This document shows, one piece after another, positions 1 through 12,342 of a DNA stretch of 64,000 nt. The position numbers and the translations under genes were made by a program. The notes under the pieces are model-generated. The model saw nothing but the letters and a program-made list of their open reading frames with translations, was not told the DNA's origin and did not search any database. Each line of letters starts with the position of its first letter. The stretch's first letter is position 1. Source of the stretch: Acheta domesticus (Eukaryota; Arthropoda; Insecta; Orthoptera; Gryllidae). The stretch spans positions 132,345,060 to 132,409,059 of the forward strand of contig JAHLJT010004567.1 of NCBI GenBank assembly GCA_031308135.1, given 5' to 3'.

Positions 1-2119
1 TGGGGAAAGTGGTTGTTATAGACGATTTACGGGTCCTAATATACACGAGCGTGATATGTATATCCACATTTAAAAGTGAAACGAACGAAACTCATAAGAT
101 CCTAATTATTTTTAGCAATCGTGCTGAAGATAGTTTGATGATCTTACGTCTCACACGTAAACCTGTTTTGGGTAGTTTCTCTACACGTATATTATCACCC
201 ACAGTATCACTTTTCATTACAGTTTTGGGTACAGCAGGATGGATTGAAGTGCAGTATGTGACCCTTATTTATGGAAAAGTTCCGGCATTCAAGAAACCAC
301 AGAAACAAGCAATTAGAATAGCTTCCATCTGAACTCTCATACAGATAGTAACATTACCCCCAAAAACTGGTCATTTGAAAGAAAAGCTTTTTGAGTAAAC
401 TTAGGACTCATGGAGTGCGAATACAATTTACGTGTGTCGCTAACTCTATCAGGTGGTGCTGATCTATTCTCTACAAGTTCAGATTGGCGTCGGTCTCTTG
501 CCGCTAGATCTCGTACAGCCGTTAGACCTCGAGGGGTCTCGGCACTCAGTTCCATGGAAACTTAAGGTAGTCACAACTAGAACGTCCGCACGCTGTAAAA
601 TGACTTCTGTTACTGTTCCCAAAAAATAGACCAAATGGTGTACAAGTTACTAGTCATACATCCCTATAGAGAATTTGAGTAAACTCTTATACCGTGCGTG
701 TGTGGAGATTTCCATGCCTCACGACTAGACCACTTCCCGTGCGCCAATCGAGACATATGAGGGGTCATTGAACGTGTCTCCGGTTCCCTGTTGGGGAACT
801 GATAATTTGTTTTTCAATCCGGCCATAAAATTCCAAGAAATTTTAAGCAATTTGTTTTTTCGTGTTTTGGATCTACGATCTTTGTGAGCATGACGGGAAT
901 TAAACGAACGCTGCCTAAATAGATCTATGCAGGTCGCGTTGATTAAACCCCATTATTCCGTGGTTATTTTCAGTCCGCGACATCATAATTTTTCCATAAT
1001 TTTTCCATATTTCCATCATATATTTTCCACAACACTGATTTTTGGCAAACGAAAAAAAACTAAATAATATCGCCCGGCAGAATATGTTGTAAATTCTGAA
1101 GTATTTTAGTTGTTGTGAAGTGTGAAGTAGAATTTGCAACTTGCCTTGGAACATTAAATTTGAAGAACGTGAAGTGAATGCGAAGGAAACAAAAACTGTA
1201 AATTCTAAACAATTCATTTCTTAAGCGGGCAAAAATCGATTTTCAATTTAATGTGACTTACAACTAATACACATAAATATACAAAACTGTAACCTTTTAA
1301 TGCTTATGTATATTCGCCTTCAGAGCAAATATCATATGGAGTTTGTGGAGTTTTAAAATCTTAAAATATGGGATAAAATGATGGAAGCGTTAAGCAACTC
1401 AGGGAAATCAAATATAGTTGTAGAAGATATTGCGTCAGAATTTCCGAAATAATGGATAATGATATTATATTAGCATTAGAGAATAATACGGAACAACAGT
1501 TTACAGGTGATCATTTATGTTCATATTAGAACACAAAACCTAAAAAATATAGCTGTGCTGTCGCATTATTCATATATCTGTAAATATTTTTTTACACCGA
1601 TTATAATTTTGAAATTGCATTGTGACCAGATCATTTCCCGTTTGGAGTTAATATACAAGGCCATTGTGTGTTGGGAAATTTTGAACTAGAGTATATCATT
1701 AACAGATACTACGATTCATTGGTAAGTCCAATGCCAGATACCTTAAGATCATATTTGAACAAAGCTACGCATGAAAGAAATGAACGAAAACAAATTTCAA
1801 CACATGAATATACTTTTAAAACAGTTTACATCGTTGGCGACGCCACATTCAACTAGTTTTGTTGATATACGGAATCAAAGTTCACCATACCTGTCACATT
1901 CAATCGTCCATAATTTAACACGTCATCAATACACCAGAAAAATGGCACATCTAAAAAATCTGTTTTAAACTGGATGGAGTTATTTATTCACGGCCAAAAT
2001 CAAAGTGTTTTACTCTCTACATAGGTTATATTTTTAACTATCTATGAATTATCTATCTATGAAATAACTATGAATTAACTATATATTATTTTCTAAACAA
2101 ATTACGTCGAATAACTCAA
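1..2119. other. AT-rich intergenic stretch, no gene recognised
   Basis: The stretch is AT-rich with only short ORFs. The longest, at 9-332 (+, 107 codons), has no motif I recognise and no convincing gene context. A GC-richer patch lies at about 420-560. I see no RNA gene or mobile-element termini. Confidence 0.5.
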
Positions 2120-2606
2120 TAATACTTTTTTTCAGATATGTCACTTTCCTTCGTTTCAAGCTCTGTACATATATTAAACGATCACGCTGAACCACGGTGG
2201 GTCGAGCTCGTTTAGCATAATTGAGTGCACATTCTAGTGACATTTACTTGGCATAAACGAGCGCAAGCGCATCTACGTCACTAGTGGACTGACACATGCA
2301 TTTGTTGCCTTATCGCATGCAAGGGACGTTGCGAGCCAACGAACGCTCGACCACAGAACCACCCACGACTTTCGCGTCGGCCAGTCTAAGGAAAATGAAC
2401 AGCCGGCCCGATTCCGAATAGGTCCTGACCTTCTGTCACGAACAGCAACCCCCTCTTTCCCATTGCCTCCGCTTCCTGGACAGGAGTTACGAACAGGCGG
2501 GCGCTGCACTTTGTGAGACGAGTTTTTCTGCCGAAAATTCCCCGTTTTTTCGCGCAGCATTACTAACATTCTCTTTAGGACGTAAGCGGTAGCGAGAAAG
2601 TAAAAT
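2120..2606 (-). mobile_element. HINE-like (Helentron-derived) unit 1
   Basis: Read on the minus strand, this unit begins with TTTTACTTTC. About 80 bases in, it contains TAATGCTGCGCGAAAAA, which is the same 5' end seen in the larger elements at 19,018 and 62,348. Its other end carries GGAAAGTGA, an inverted partner of the ACTTTC start, as in the asymmetric subterminal repeats of Helentron-derived elements. The body is repeated as a diverged copy immediately downstream (2,636-3,080). It has no coding capacity; the ORFs through it are incidental. The end nearest 2,120 is uncertain because I do not see a clean CTAG terminus. Confidence 0.45.
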
Positions 2607-2635
2607 TATTATTATCTAAAAAGCAGACTTAAAAT

Positions 2636-3080
2636 AACGAAAAATTACTCTTTTTCGGTTTGTCACTTTCCTTCGTTGCCAACTATGTAGCTTTATTAAC
2701 GGACGTTGCTGAACCGCACTGCATCGAGCACGTTTATTGTAACTGAGTACATTCTATGGTATCATTTGCCTGACATAAAATGAGCGCTAGCGTACCTACG
2801 TCACTAGTGGACTGACGCATGCAGTTGCTGCCACACCCCTCGCAAAGGACCTTACGAGCCAACGAACGCTCATCCACAGCACTGCCCACGACTTTCGCGT
2901 CCGTCCGTCCGTTTGCCCATCGGATGGCCCGTCAAAGGAAAAGAACAGCCGACCCGATTCCGAATAGGTCCTGACCTTCCGTCACGAACAGCAACCCCCT
3001 CTTCCCCATTGCCCCCCTCCCCGGAGAGGAGTTACGAGCAGACGGGCGCCGCACATTGTGAGACGATTGCTGCTGCTGCT
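2636..3080 (-). mobile_element. HINE-like unit 2, tandem copy of unit 1
   Basis: This is a diverged copy of 2,120-2,520 in the same orientation. Shared landmarks are GTCACTTTCCTTCG (2,143 and 2,656), CACTAGTGGACTGAC, and CGAGCCAACGAACGCTC followed by a GC-rich segment. Similarity stops near TGTGAGACGA, where unit 1 continues into the Helentron-like 5' end and unit 2 runs into a short CTG run (3,068-3,083). Unit 2 is therefore truncated at its 5' end. Head-to-tail arrangement is common for Helitron-type elements. Confidence 0.45.
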
Positions 3081-3083
3081 GCT

Positions 3084-4380
3084 TTCTGGGTCGCGCGGTA
3101 ATTCAGTGAAACGTCGCCTCATGCACCCACTGGTATTCTACAGGCCCTCCTCAATGTTGCAAGACGCTCGCTCTATAAGAGCCCCTCAGACAGGCATAAA
3201 GTCTACAGCATTGCCCGGATGGATGGATGGGTCTGGGTGGGAGCACTTTAGTTGTAGCTGGTGCATCCATCAAGGGACTCCGCGGAATGTTTTACGTATC
3301 TCATTAAGTGGATTTGCGCTTCGTGGCAATCACTTTAATAACTCAACTTTGTGTATTAAGCTTAGGTATTGCATACATTTTGCACGATTTCTGGAGATGA
3401 CTGAATCCGCATTTTCTGTGAACAGAAAGGGAGAGTTTTATCAGGAAAAAAATCCGTGCGGTGAAGTGTAATTTTTGCATCAGAGCTGCAAGTAATGGTT
3501 CTGAAATTAGAGAAGTGAATCAGTTTTGTAGATTATATAAGTTGACCACACAATTTCGTTTTAAATTTATAGCAGTTTAAAAACTAAAAAGCATGTGTAA
3601 AGGTAAATTGAAGTCTTCCTGCAATTTTACATATTCATTCTTTTAGCTTGATTCGCAACTATTTACGTTACTTTTGCAATAAACGTGTTTTTGTAGTCCA
3701 GAATTATAAACGATCTTTTCCGTTTCATGAAATCGTTCATAAAGTGACATCTTATGGCACATATTTGCCACTTATAGCATTAATAATTGCGTCATCACAT
3801 ATGAAACCAATAGCAGCGTGAGTATCGTGGAAGTGCTAGCGGTAAGCCGAGCAGCCGACCACCGTTTTTTCTTACAATTTCTTACAATTTTCAAATAACT
3901 GTGAGGGCATACATTTATTTCCAAAAATTACCATTGTTTCTCTTATAAATGTATAATACTGTTACACAGAAAATTACGTATACTGCTCGTTTCTAAGTTG
4001 CTTTATAAACTAGTTGAATAATATACTATTTCATGTTAATAGCTACAATCTCAATCCATCACTTTCATGTCTTCTATTTACCAAGTATTAGATACACATT
4101 AAAAGCGTTTGGTGACAGGATTTCAGAATACTGCAAAATATATTCCGCATTACGTTTATTATATGGTATCTCCAAACTGTCACATTCTTGACTTTTGACC
4201 TCATCGTCCAAAATTCACCACAAAAACACTGTTAAAACTGCAAGACGTCAAGTTCTACAGGAGAGATTGAATATCTTCATTCAAGACATCGCGCCAACGC
4301 TTAATTATTTAATCCATTGCTTAATTGCAAGCCATTGCTTAAGTGATGTCGTAAATATAAACGCTACAAAATATGATGAA
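3084..4380. other. Intergenic, no gene recognised
   Basis: A moderately GC stretch (3,084-3,470) with an open frame to 3,471 has no recognisable motif. From about 3,480 the sequence is AT-rich and contains nothing I can assign. Confidence 0.4.
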
Positions 4381-4539
4381 TAGGTGCCATGTGGACTCAA
4401 TTACGGCAGCCCAATTTCCTGGCTCAAAACGCAGCCCCGTGTCTCAAGTGCGGGAGGCGGGCCTTTCATGGAATTAGCGCCGCCTCATGAAACACCGCTG
4501 ACGGCCGGTCCACGCGTTATGCGCTCCATCACCGCGCTT

Positions 4540-5720
4540 TCACTGCGCAAATGGCGAGGACGGCGACGGGGAGGGATACTACCAAGTGCGTTGAGGAAGG
4601 TGAGGGCGGCAGGGAGAAGGGTAGTTAAGAGTGTTATTGAGGCAGTGGCAAGGACAGTGGCGAGAGCGACGGTGAGGACACCGTGAGGACGGTTGACGGT
4701 TGTGGGAACACAAGGGAAATCAGTTGTGAGGACTTTTGTGACGATATCGAGGGTGGCGGAGAGAGCGCCGGTATGTGTGTGTGTGCGACCGTGAGGACGA
4801 CTGTGAGGCGGGCTGAGGATAATCGAGAAGACAATAGCGAGGGCTGTGGTAAGGGTGATGGTGAGGCAGTTGCGGCGGAAACAGGGACAAGCACGAAAGC
4901 AAAGGTGACGTTGATAGAGACATCGAGGAGAGTATATTTCTTAAATTTATACTTCAGCGTAAATTACGGGGAGGCGACACGACAGCACTGATGGAAAGCA
5001 ATAATCTCAACATGGCCGTCACCAAGTCTGCCCGGTATATCGTTCGTGTGGCAATGAAATGGTAATGGTTACACCAAATGATAAAAGTCACTAATCCGAA
5101 TAAAAATGGAGGAACGACAAAAGGGAATCAATTCAAAAACCTGGCACGGACTCGCAAAGGTGACGACGCCAACGGCTTTGAGAGTCGCAGTGAGGGCGAT
5201 GGTGAGGACGATGCCAATGATCTCAACTACAAGAGAAGCACTGGGGGTACTGGTAAGAACGCTGACGACGATCACTGCTTGAAAAAGTGCAGCAAGAGCT
5301 GTGATGAAGTCAGCATGATGATCTCGGCAACTTTTGTGATTTCATTTGAAATTGTTGATTTTCTTTTTTCTTTGTTTTTTCTTGTAATATCTACTGCAAT
5401 TGGAACATTGTCCTGTTGTTGGTAATTAAATAAATAAACAAAAGGGACATCGCGAGCTGTGGTGAAAACACAGCATGACGATCTCGGATTTGAAAAGAGT
5501 AGCGAAAACTGTGCTGAGGACAGTGCGACAATTGCGACTTTGAAAAGTGCAGCGTACGTTATGGCCAGGACAGAATGTCGACCACGACTTTGAGAGTGAT
5601 GGCGAGGGGGGTGATAACGGAGTTGTCGAGAATGGAGGAGGATAAAGCGACATAAGCAGCAAAGTGGAGAGGCGATGGCGTCGCTGAGGACGCCGGGGAG
5701 GACGCCGCGTGCAGGTGACA
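4540..5720. repeat. Degenerate purine-biased GTGAGGAC-type repeat block
   Basis: The plus strand is G/A-rich and built from variants of GGTGAGGAC, GGCGAGAG and GACTTTGAGAGTG. These are scattered without a fixed period, apart from a tendency to triplet steps. A block around 5,290-5,327 recurs in diverged form at 5,450-5,490. Several overlapping ORFs on both strands result from the biased composition and show no domain. Confidence 0.5.
5328..5443 (+). mobile_element. Possible 3' tail of a truncated non-LTR retrotransposon
   Basis: A T-rich segment unlike its GA-rich surroundings ends in GTTGGTAATTAAATAAATAAA. This is the kind of short AT-rich tail with AATAAA-like repeats that closes insect LINE insertions. 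It lies between two diverged copies of the local repeat (5,301-5,327 and 5,459-5,487), as expected for an insertion into a repeat. No reverse transcriptase sequence is present, so the assignment is weak. Confidence 0.25.
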
Positions 5721-6180
5721 CCTGTCGCAGCGCTCACAAAGGCGTCGGCTAGTGCGCGCGGAAGGGGCCAAGAGGACGGGGCGGGGCTGCCACGTCCAGC
5801 GCGTCCTCTAAGAGGGCCTGGCCCTTATCTGTTCACGACGCACCTGCATCTCCTTCTGCCTTTCGAAGCCTCACCAGTGCACAAGGAGCCTCCTTCCGAC
5901 ATTGCGATTATACGTTTCACAGTTTCAGTTTGAATATTTAAACATATCTATCAAATAATATATTATATCAAAGAAATTAATTCACACTTTTAAATCCTTT
6001 TGTTTGCATATTGAAACGTTTCAAAGATGTTGAAAGATTCTACTTCAAACGTGTCTCTAATTTCCAAATATCTAACTGAATATTATTCGAATTATGTCAG
6101 TAGTGCAACAAATGATTTGTCGCAAGTAATCTGTGAAATTATTTCTACTATACGAGGATCTTAATTACCTTTTAGAGTAA
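5721..6180. other. CpG-rich patch then AT-rich intergenic
   Basis: A GC-rich stretch to about 5,830 is followed by AT-rich DNA. No gene is recognised. Confidence 0.4.
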
Positions 6181-6550
6181 AAATGTTAAAAAGAGAAGAG
6201 AGGGTGAAAGTGCTGGCAAAAGTTTATCACAGACAAGAGTGAAGAGATGGACGAGGCGGATTATAGGGATCAGCATTAGAAAGAAGGGCATAAAGAAAAG
6301 GAAACGGGAAGCAGAGAGAGGAAATACAGCTTAGTGCACAGAGAGGGAAGGGAAGAAGGATGGAGAGCAGGACAGATAGAAGAGAAGTAAGAAGTGCGGA
6401 AATAAGACGAGGTAGATGAGAAGGAAGATGAGAAGGGGAGAAGGAAGAAAATCATGAAAAAGAGATGGAAGGAGAGAGGTTAGGAGAGACTGAAAGCAGT
6501 GAAGGAGTGAGAAGGAATTGTGGAGAGTGGAGAGAGAGAGGTACGGCTGA
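6181..6550. repeat. Polypurine-rich tract
   Basis: The plus strand is almost entirely A and G (GAAGGAAGATGAGAAGGGG-like runs) for about 370 bases without a clean unit. ORFs on the opposite strand (Leu/Pro/Ser-rich) are by-products of composition. Confidence 0.55.
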
Positions 6551-7865
6551 TGGCGTGGTGAGAGGACGGAGGGAACGCCGATCTCCACGTGCAGTCTCCA
6601 TAATCCGAAGCACCCCACCCCCGACGGCCTGAACATTATCTGCATGGCACAGTCGCTGCCCCTCCCGCCCCGGTGCCAACACCGCGACCTTGACCAAGCC
6701 CCGCGCGTTATCGCGGCGCCCGGACGGCCGCCAGGGCTTACGAGGATGATAGGACCTCTGGCGCCGCTAGCCCCCTCTGTCCTTCATGCCTTCACTGGAG
6801 ACTCTCCTACTAAAAATGGAATAGGGCAGAGCCAGAAAAAATGCAGTCAAAATTCAAGACCGCTATTAGTGGTTCGGTTATCATTGGCAACAGGGGTTCA
6901 AATGACATGAAATCCATGTTTCGGAAAATAATCAATTTCCGTTTTGTTCCTTCAATTTTTTATTTAAACCGGTCAGTTTTTTATTAAAACACAATAAAGA
7001 TTTTTGATTTCACAAGAATTTTCTGATAGGGAAAAACCTTAAAAATAGTTACAGTGCTCACAAAATGTGCGCGATCAGAAGAAACTCAAAATAATTCTAA
7101 AGTGAACTTAGAAGACTTTAATGACACAGTAACCAGAATATCTTTGCGCGAGCGAATACTTCGCATTGAATTGTACGTCAAATACAATTGAAATATTAGA
7201 AACGAAATAAGAAAAATTTTCAAAAATTACATATCCACACAAATTAAGAAGCAATAAGGAAATCCATAAATCATTAAAGAATAACACAAAACGTAGATAT
7301 AATATTAAAACTTAAACAAAAATGAGATATTCTTTCGAAATCTTTTAGTAATAAGTAATAATACACTAACAAAAACTGTTCACACACTTTCAGGAAAAAT
7401 AAATTATTATTAATGTTGATAAAAGAGTCCAGAAACGAATCTAAGCAAAATTATTTAACAAAAGAAAGCTTACAAAAATATTATCATTGGAGATGTTAAA
7501 ATATAACGATTCCAAGAGATACATTTTAAAAAATGTTTGAAATTAAACACTACAGAAAAGGGGATGCATGTGAGGATGGATGTGAAGGGATAAACCACCT
7601 ATTCGAACATTAAATGACGCAACATATACAATGCGTGTAGTTCCCTAGTTGGTCTTTGCTGAAACGCAATTTGTAATACGATTCGTTCTTGCGGACTCGT
7701 ACGATTCGTCGCGCGGGTATAGATGGAGGAAAAAAACGTGGGACAAATAGGAGGCAAAGAATTGGAAGCTTTTCTAATAAACATTAATAAAATACCCTAA
7801 TTATTTTTAAGGTGCTTTAGCAAAATGCTTTGGTAATTATGGATATAACAGACTCAAGGATGTTT
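6551..7865. other. GC-rich patch followed by AT-rich intergenic
   Basis: Positions 6,560-6,790 are CpG-rich. From 6,800 to 7,860 the sequence is AT-rich with no recognised gene. A minus-strand ORF at 7,599-7,784 was considered as a homeodomain fragment and rejected. Confidence 0.4.
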
Positions 7866-7867
7866 TA

Positions 7868-7962
7868 TGTTAACGCGAGGGCCGAAGGCCGCAGCCTCGT
7901 TATCAACTTGGAACTATGCAGCGATACGTCACTTTCCGTGGGATAGTGCGTCTGCCACGCAC
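7868..7962 (-). other. Hairpin with HINE-like subterminal motif
   Basis: Minus-strand reading gives GGAAAGTGACGTATC, matching the 3' subterminal motif of the units at 2.1-3.1 kb. About 40 bases later comes a strong stem, CGAGG...CCTCG, enclosing GGCCTTCGGCC. A subterminal repeat followed by a hairpin is what the 3' end of a Helitron-type element looks like. The rest of such an element is not evident here, so this may be a truncated remnant. Confidence 0.3.
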
Positions 7963-8259
7963 ATTGTGGCAGCGCCAAGAGTGACTCCAATTCGGAATCG
8001 ACAGCGCACGTGAACGAATCGCATCACAAACTGCCTTTCTACCCTGGTCTTTATGGGAAGAATAAAATACAGATTATTAGGTACAGGGGATTAAAAATAA
8101 AACAATATTCTGATTGCTTCAAAATGGAATCCCCTGTCGCTGAAATTCCAAATGCGATTGCCTGCCTGGCTGCGAGCGATGGGACGTGCCGATCGGAACG
8201 TAGCGGGCGCCAGCGCGCTGTCCGGAGCGCTTCACCGAACGGTGACGCTCTCGTGTCAC

Positions 8260-9137
8260 GCGCCACCACCGTGGCCTATCGCACCGCGTCAGACGCCGTC
8301 CCCGCCCACGCCCGCGCTCCTCCCCTCCCTTCCATTTCGCCACCGACATCGCCGCCATTCCGACACCGCCATCCCTCCGTTTTCTGATGCTACCGCTCCC
8401 GCCCCCGACCCTTCCCCTCCGTTCCTACCCCGTCACCACTACTACTACCACCACCACCACCACCACCACCACCACCAGCGACACCACCACCCACAGATAC
8501 CATCTCCACAGATACCATCACCAGCCACCACCCACATCACCACCACGGCCAACGACACATCCACCACCGACATCACCACCACCGACACCACCATCACCGA
8601 CACCACCACCACCACCACCGGCACCACCCACCATCACCGACACTATCATCACTACCACGCCATTCTGCTACTACCCACATCACACTACCACCGGCATGAC
8701 ATATCTCTTCTGACACTACCCGCCCACTCCCTCTACTTTTCCCTGATTTATCCAATACTACGTCCGACGCCATTAAGGCATCGCTGCCGATATTACACCG
8801 CTATCGTTTCTGATACTACCACCCCCCCGATCCTTCCCTTCTGTACTTTGCCCTCGCTCCCTCTCCACCACCACTACACCATTGTCACTTCCCGCGGCTC
8901 CACACCACCATCTTCATCACCTACATTTCTTCTGACACTATCTCCCCCGCCACGCCACTTCCCTTCCTCTTCTTTCATCGTCCGTGTTCCAGAAGCCATT
9001 GCGACATTGTTCTTGTTATCGTATCACCATCGTCCATCAGCGTCGTCCCTGTCATTGCAATCCCCGACCCCGACCCTTCTCCTCTCTTCGTCGAAGTCTT
9101 TCCCCTACCCCCATCACCACGTCATTCTGCAACTGAG
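8260..9137. repeat. Pyrimidine/ACC-rich simple repeat block
   Basis: The plus strand is dominated by C, A and T. A pure (ACC)n core lies at about 8,440-8,480, with degenerate CACCGACACCACC-type repeats to about 8,660 and C/T-rich sequence to 9,137. The 360-codon ORF across it encodes His/Thr/Pro/Ser runs and I reject it as a gene. The block runs directly into the pyrimidine-rich part of a SINE-like copy. Confidence 0.6.
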
Positions 9138-9450
9138 CGCGATCTCTCCTTTCTCTTCCTTGCCCTCTCCCCACACCTTACGTACACACACACTCACATA
9201 CACTTCACATGTTAGGGGACCGGCCAGAGTTTAGACTTTGTCCCGGCTGGAGCGGTGGCCCGCTGATGGGAGATACCTCGTTGGAGAACCCCCACGGTAG
9301 ATCTCGCCATCCAGGGGGAGAATATCACCACCACCACCTCCCGAGGGAAAACATCCTCTGCACTTACGGGACTAATGATCTTAGCAGTTGTCGCTAAGGA
9401 ATAACTAATATTCAATGAAAATCAATCATCATCCACCGTACTTCATCCTT
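9138..9450 (+). mobile_element. SINE-like family copy 1 (5' truncated)
   Basis: The copy shares the family core in sense orientation: a CGCGATCT...CCTTCC-type pyrimidine run, an (AC)n-like stretch, GTCCCGGCTG, TCTCGCCATCCAG, and the 3' block ACTTACGGGACTAATGATCTTA, and ends in ATCAATCATCAT. Four of the seven other copies in this window are in the opposite orientation. The tRNA-like head is missing. Confidence 0.6.
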
Positions 9451-9494
9451 CCCACACTTCCCTGTTTAACTCCTCCCACTCTGAGTCCCTCCGG

Positions 9495-9615
9495 ATCTTG
9501 CCATCGAGCGAGAGAAGCAGCTATCTCTCGAAAAAAAGTACTACACTTACGGGACTAATGATCTTAGCTGTCAACGCGCCCGGAATCACTAACAATCAAT
9601 CAATCAATCATCATC
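9495..9615 (+). mobile_element. SINE-like family 3' end fragment, tandem to copy 1
   Basis: It begins at GGATCTTGCCATC and repeats the 3' block CTTACGGGACTAATGATC. It ends in a (AATC)n tail at 9,594-9,611. It lies head-to-tail after copy 1. Confidence 0.55.
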
Positions 9616-9659
9616 CACTTCACCTAATCGTTCCCCACTCCTCTCCAGTGTAGTCACCT

Positions 9660-9990
9660 TCTTCTCTGAACTCCGCTGTATCCCTGCCCCTTCGCCGTAC
9701 AGACAGCTACTCCGTCCCTCCCCGTCGCGCCCAGCCGCTTCGAGCCCCGCCTCGCCTTGCTCTGCCGCCGCTCTCAGCTCTCGGAGCGGTCGCTGCTGTC
9801 CGGCGCCTCCCTGCCAGAACCGATGGCGGCGGCGGCGGTAATCCGTTATGTCGCGTTGCAGCCGCCCGGAAAACGCTGATAAACTGCCGGACAGCCCCGC
9901 GCGCCACCTCACGGCGGCTGCTGGCGCGGCGATAGCCCGTCACGCCTCGACTCTTGTTCGCAAAACGCTGGGCAGCGGCTCGTGAGGTTA
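9660..9990. other. CpG-rich island
   Basis: This is a GC-rich, CpG-dense stretch with a short (GGC)n run near 9,825-9,838 in an AT-rich neighbourhood. It could be a promoter or first-exon remnant. No splice pattern or protein motif supports a gene. Confidence 0.3.
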
Positions 9991-12149
9991 TACCCGAAAC
10001 AATAACACAGGTAGCTGACTGAGGCTGTTTTGTTGTTTAGATTTGAGAATATGGCTTGAAAACAGTTACTCGGTCGTTTGTCAGCTTCAGTGTCACTATT
10101 CCTAACTGTGCTTTACGCGGTATGCTGGTCATGCTTTTTAACCGAAATCATGAAAATGTAGGGAACTGATTATTACTTGTAAAATAATTTTAGAAACGTT
10201 GCAGTTTTGGATTCTATTGTGAAAACATTCCGTCATCTGTTTGTTGGTTGTTATAAACAATGCAATGCAAGATACATAAAACATACTTTGCATTATGTTG
10301 TAAAATAGTGCATTTTTATTAATCGATACGTGATCTTTTGTTTAAAATAAAAAGTGTAGTATTGACCTGGAAATTTTGCTTAAGAATAAATGTCATAACT
10401 ACTTTTATGATCACTGTATTACACCAGTTTGTTAATAAGTGTAGAATGAAAGCATTATCTTTTATTGCATTTATTTTTGAATTTGTTAAATTTTTATCAT
10501 GTATGTAAATATATTCAAAATATTTATCAGCTTTGGCCAATATTTTTAAATATTTGTCAAAATTGTAATAAATCTGTATTCATAAAACCTGGTAGCATGC
10601 CATTTCTATTGCTTCTTGTATCACCATGTACGCCAGTTCAGGAGTTTTTAAGATTTTGAATTACGAAACTCTCAATCGTGTATTTTTTCTGACGCTGTTA
10701 ATATTGTTGTTTTCTATGTCGGAAGGTACAACTGCTAAAGAGAAGAAATGCACATTCCCATTTCTCCCATGTAGTAGCAACTTATTTACATAATCTGAAC
10801 ATAAATATAAGAACACCGTAAATATGATCTACAAACGAGAGCGGCGACGAAAATAAGGAAAAAGTGACCTACTTTTGCTGCGAAAACATTTGCAAGAGAA
10901 GAAACGCCCAGCGAATTCGCAATAAGACTCATAAAAGTTCTAAATAACCTTATCTGTTGCGACAGTTTGCGTACTCTTTTCCACAGTAGTTAAGAAAATT
11001 GAAACTGGACTTCCTCAGAGCAAGAACGCAACAGGATATTTATGAAGCAATTTAAGTCTGCTTAATTTACGCCTTGTTTATGGCGATGCAAACTCAATTT
11101 CTCGGTTTACAGCCTGCGGAAAAAATACTTTCGGCTGCGCAGGAAATCAGAACAAAAGCTCGTCTGCCGCTGGTCGAACGCAAGGGAAACCAGGTCAACG
11201 ATAATCCCTGTTCCCAATTCAGAGGCCCAGTCCGCTCCCTAAAGGATACAATGTGAATTTGGCTTCTTCACAAAAATATATCCATGGGAAATAATAAAGT
11301 AATAGAAAGTTGTAGTTACAAAAATACGGTGAAAAAATGATAGAGTTCTATTGTTTCAGACTGTTATAGTACGATATCTTTGATGCAAGAATATTATAGA
11401 TCAATTAAGAAACAAAAAAGCAGCCACTTATAAAAATCAAAATTCCTAAAACTCTGCGCTCTACATTGTTGAACACACCCATGCGTTTCACTGTGAAAAT
11501 AAGTGCTTCAGAAATCTTTTTCTTAAAATACCATGCAGAAACCTTACAGTCGTAACCAATACATACAATATATTACTGATCTGGAGAGTTCAAATATAAC
11601 ATACATTTAAGTGATGTTGGAGTAGCATAAAGAGAAGGCACTATAACAATCTCATTGCACTCCTCAAAGAAAAAGTACCTTAAAATATCATCGAAAAATA
11701 AAAAAATTGGGAGAATAAAATCCAGAAAAGAAGATAGAAAAATAGAAGATATCAGAGACAGAATCAAAAAGGTGTTAGACATGTAGGTATCCTCTCTATT
11801 CTGCTACTTAATGTTTGGAAGAAGCATTGAAGAAGGCAGAAGAAATGAACACCATGCTTTAAAGTGAAATTAACACAATATCAAAATATCACTTGCGTGT
11901 AACTTGTATACTTGCGTATAACATGTATACTTGCTTGTAACTATTTAATATATGTTGAGTTAAGATAATGCACTCATAACTTGAAATGCTCTGCACATTT
12001 TTTTTAACTTTGGCGAGTTTTTCAAGTCCTGAAGCGCGATACGGTGCGTCTATCTTAGACCCGAGTTGCGTCCAACATCATAAGAAAAGTGGTGACGAGC
12101 ACAAACAGGAAGCAATAGCGCGAAAGTTGTCGGTGGTGAGCGGCTCCGT
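9991..12149. other. AT-rich intergenic, nothing recognised
   Basis: Long AT-rich stretch with short ORFs only. Short near-repeats such as ACTTGCGTGTAACTTGTATA occur at 11,890-11,945. Confidence 0.5.
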
Positions 12150-12204
12150 GCTTGAGAGAGGCAGGAAAGAAGCGGGAAAAGTCGAGAAGGAAGGGGCAAG
12201 CCCG

Positions 12205-12342
12205 GGAAGGAAGAAGGGGTGAGAAGGGGAGGAGAAGAGCGGAGAGAGGCAGGGTGGGATGCAGCGCGGTGGTGAGGAGAAATGGAGCGGGAAGGAGTGG
12301 AGCGAGGCATAGTGGGTCGGAGAAAGAAGGAATGGGCGTGGA
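12205..12342. repeat. GA-rich unit A (direct repeat flanking a SINE-like copy)
   Basis: This purine-rich unit runs from GGAAGGAAGAAGGGG to GGAATGGGCGTGGA. It recurs at 12,851-12,988 with roughly 80% identity by eye. The SINE-like copy at 12,343-12,850 fills the gap exactly. Confidence 0.6.

Noticed and set aside
337..555. Minus-strand ORF MELSAETPRGL... as a gene
   Set aside because: Short, no motif, no supporting context.
7599..7784. Minus-strand ORF with a homeodomain-like stretch (SPQERIVLQIAFQQRP)
   Set aside because: Spacing of core Leu and Phe residues fits only partly, the WFQNRR helix is missing, and an in-frame stop follows with no usable splice donor.
8152..9234. 360-codon plus-strand ORF with His/Thr/Pro runs
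   Set aside because: It lies over an ACC/pyrimidine simple-repeat block and runs into a SINE-like copy. Amino-acid content follows the repeat and no domain is present.
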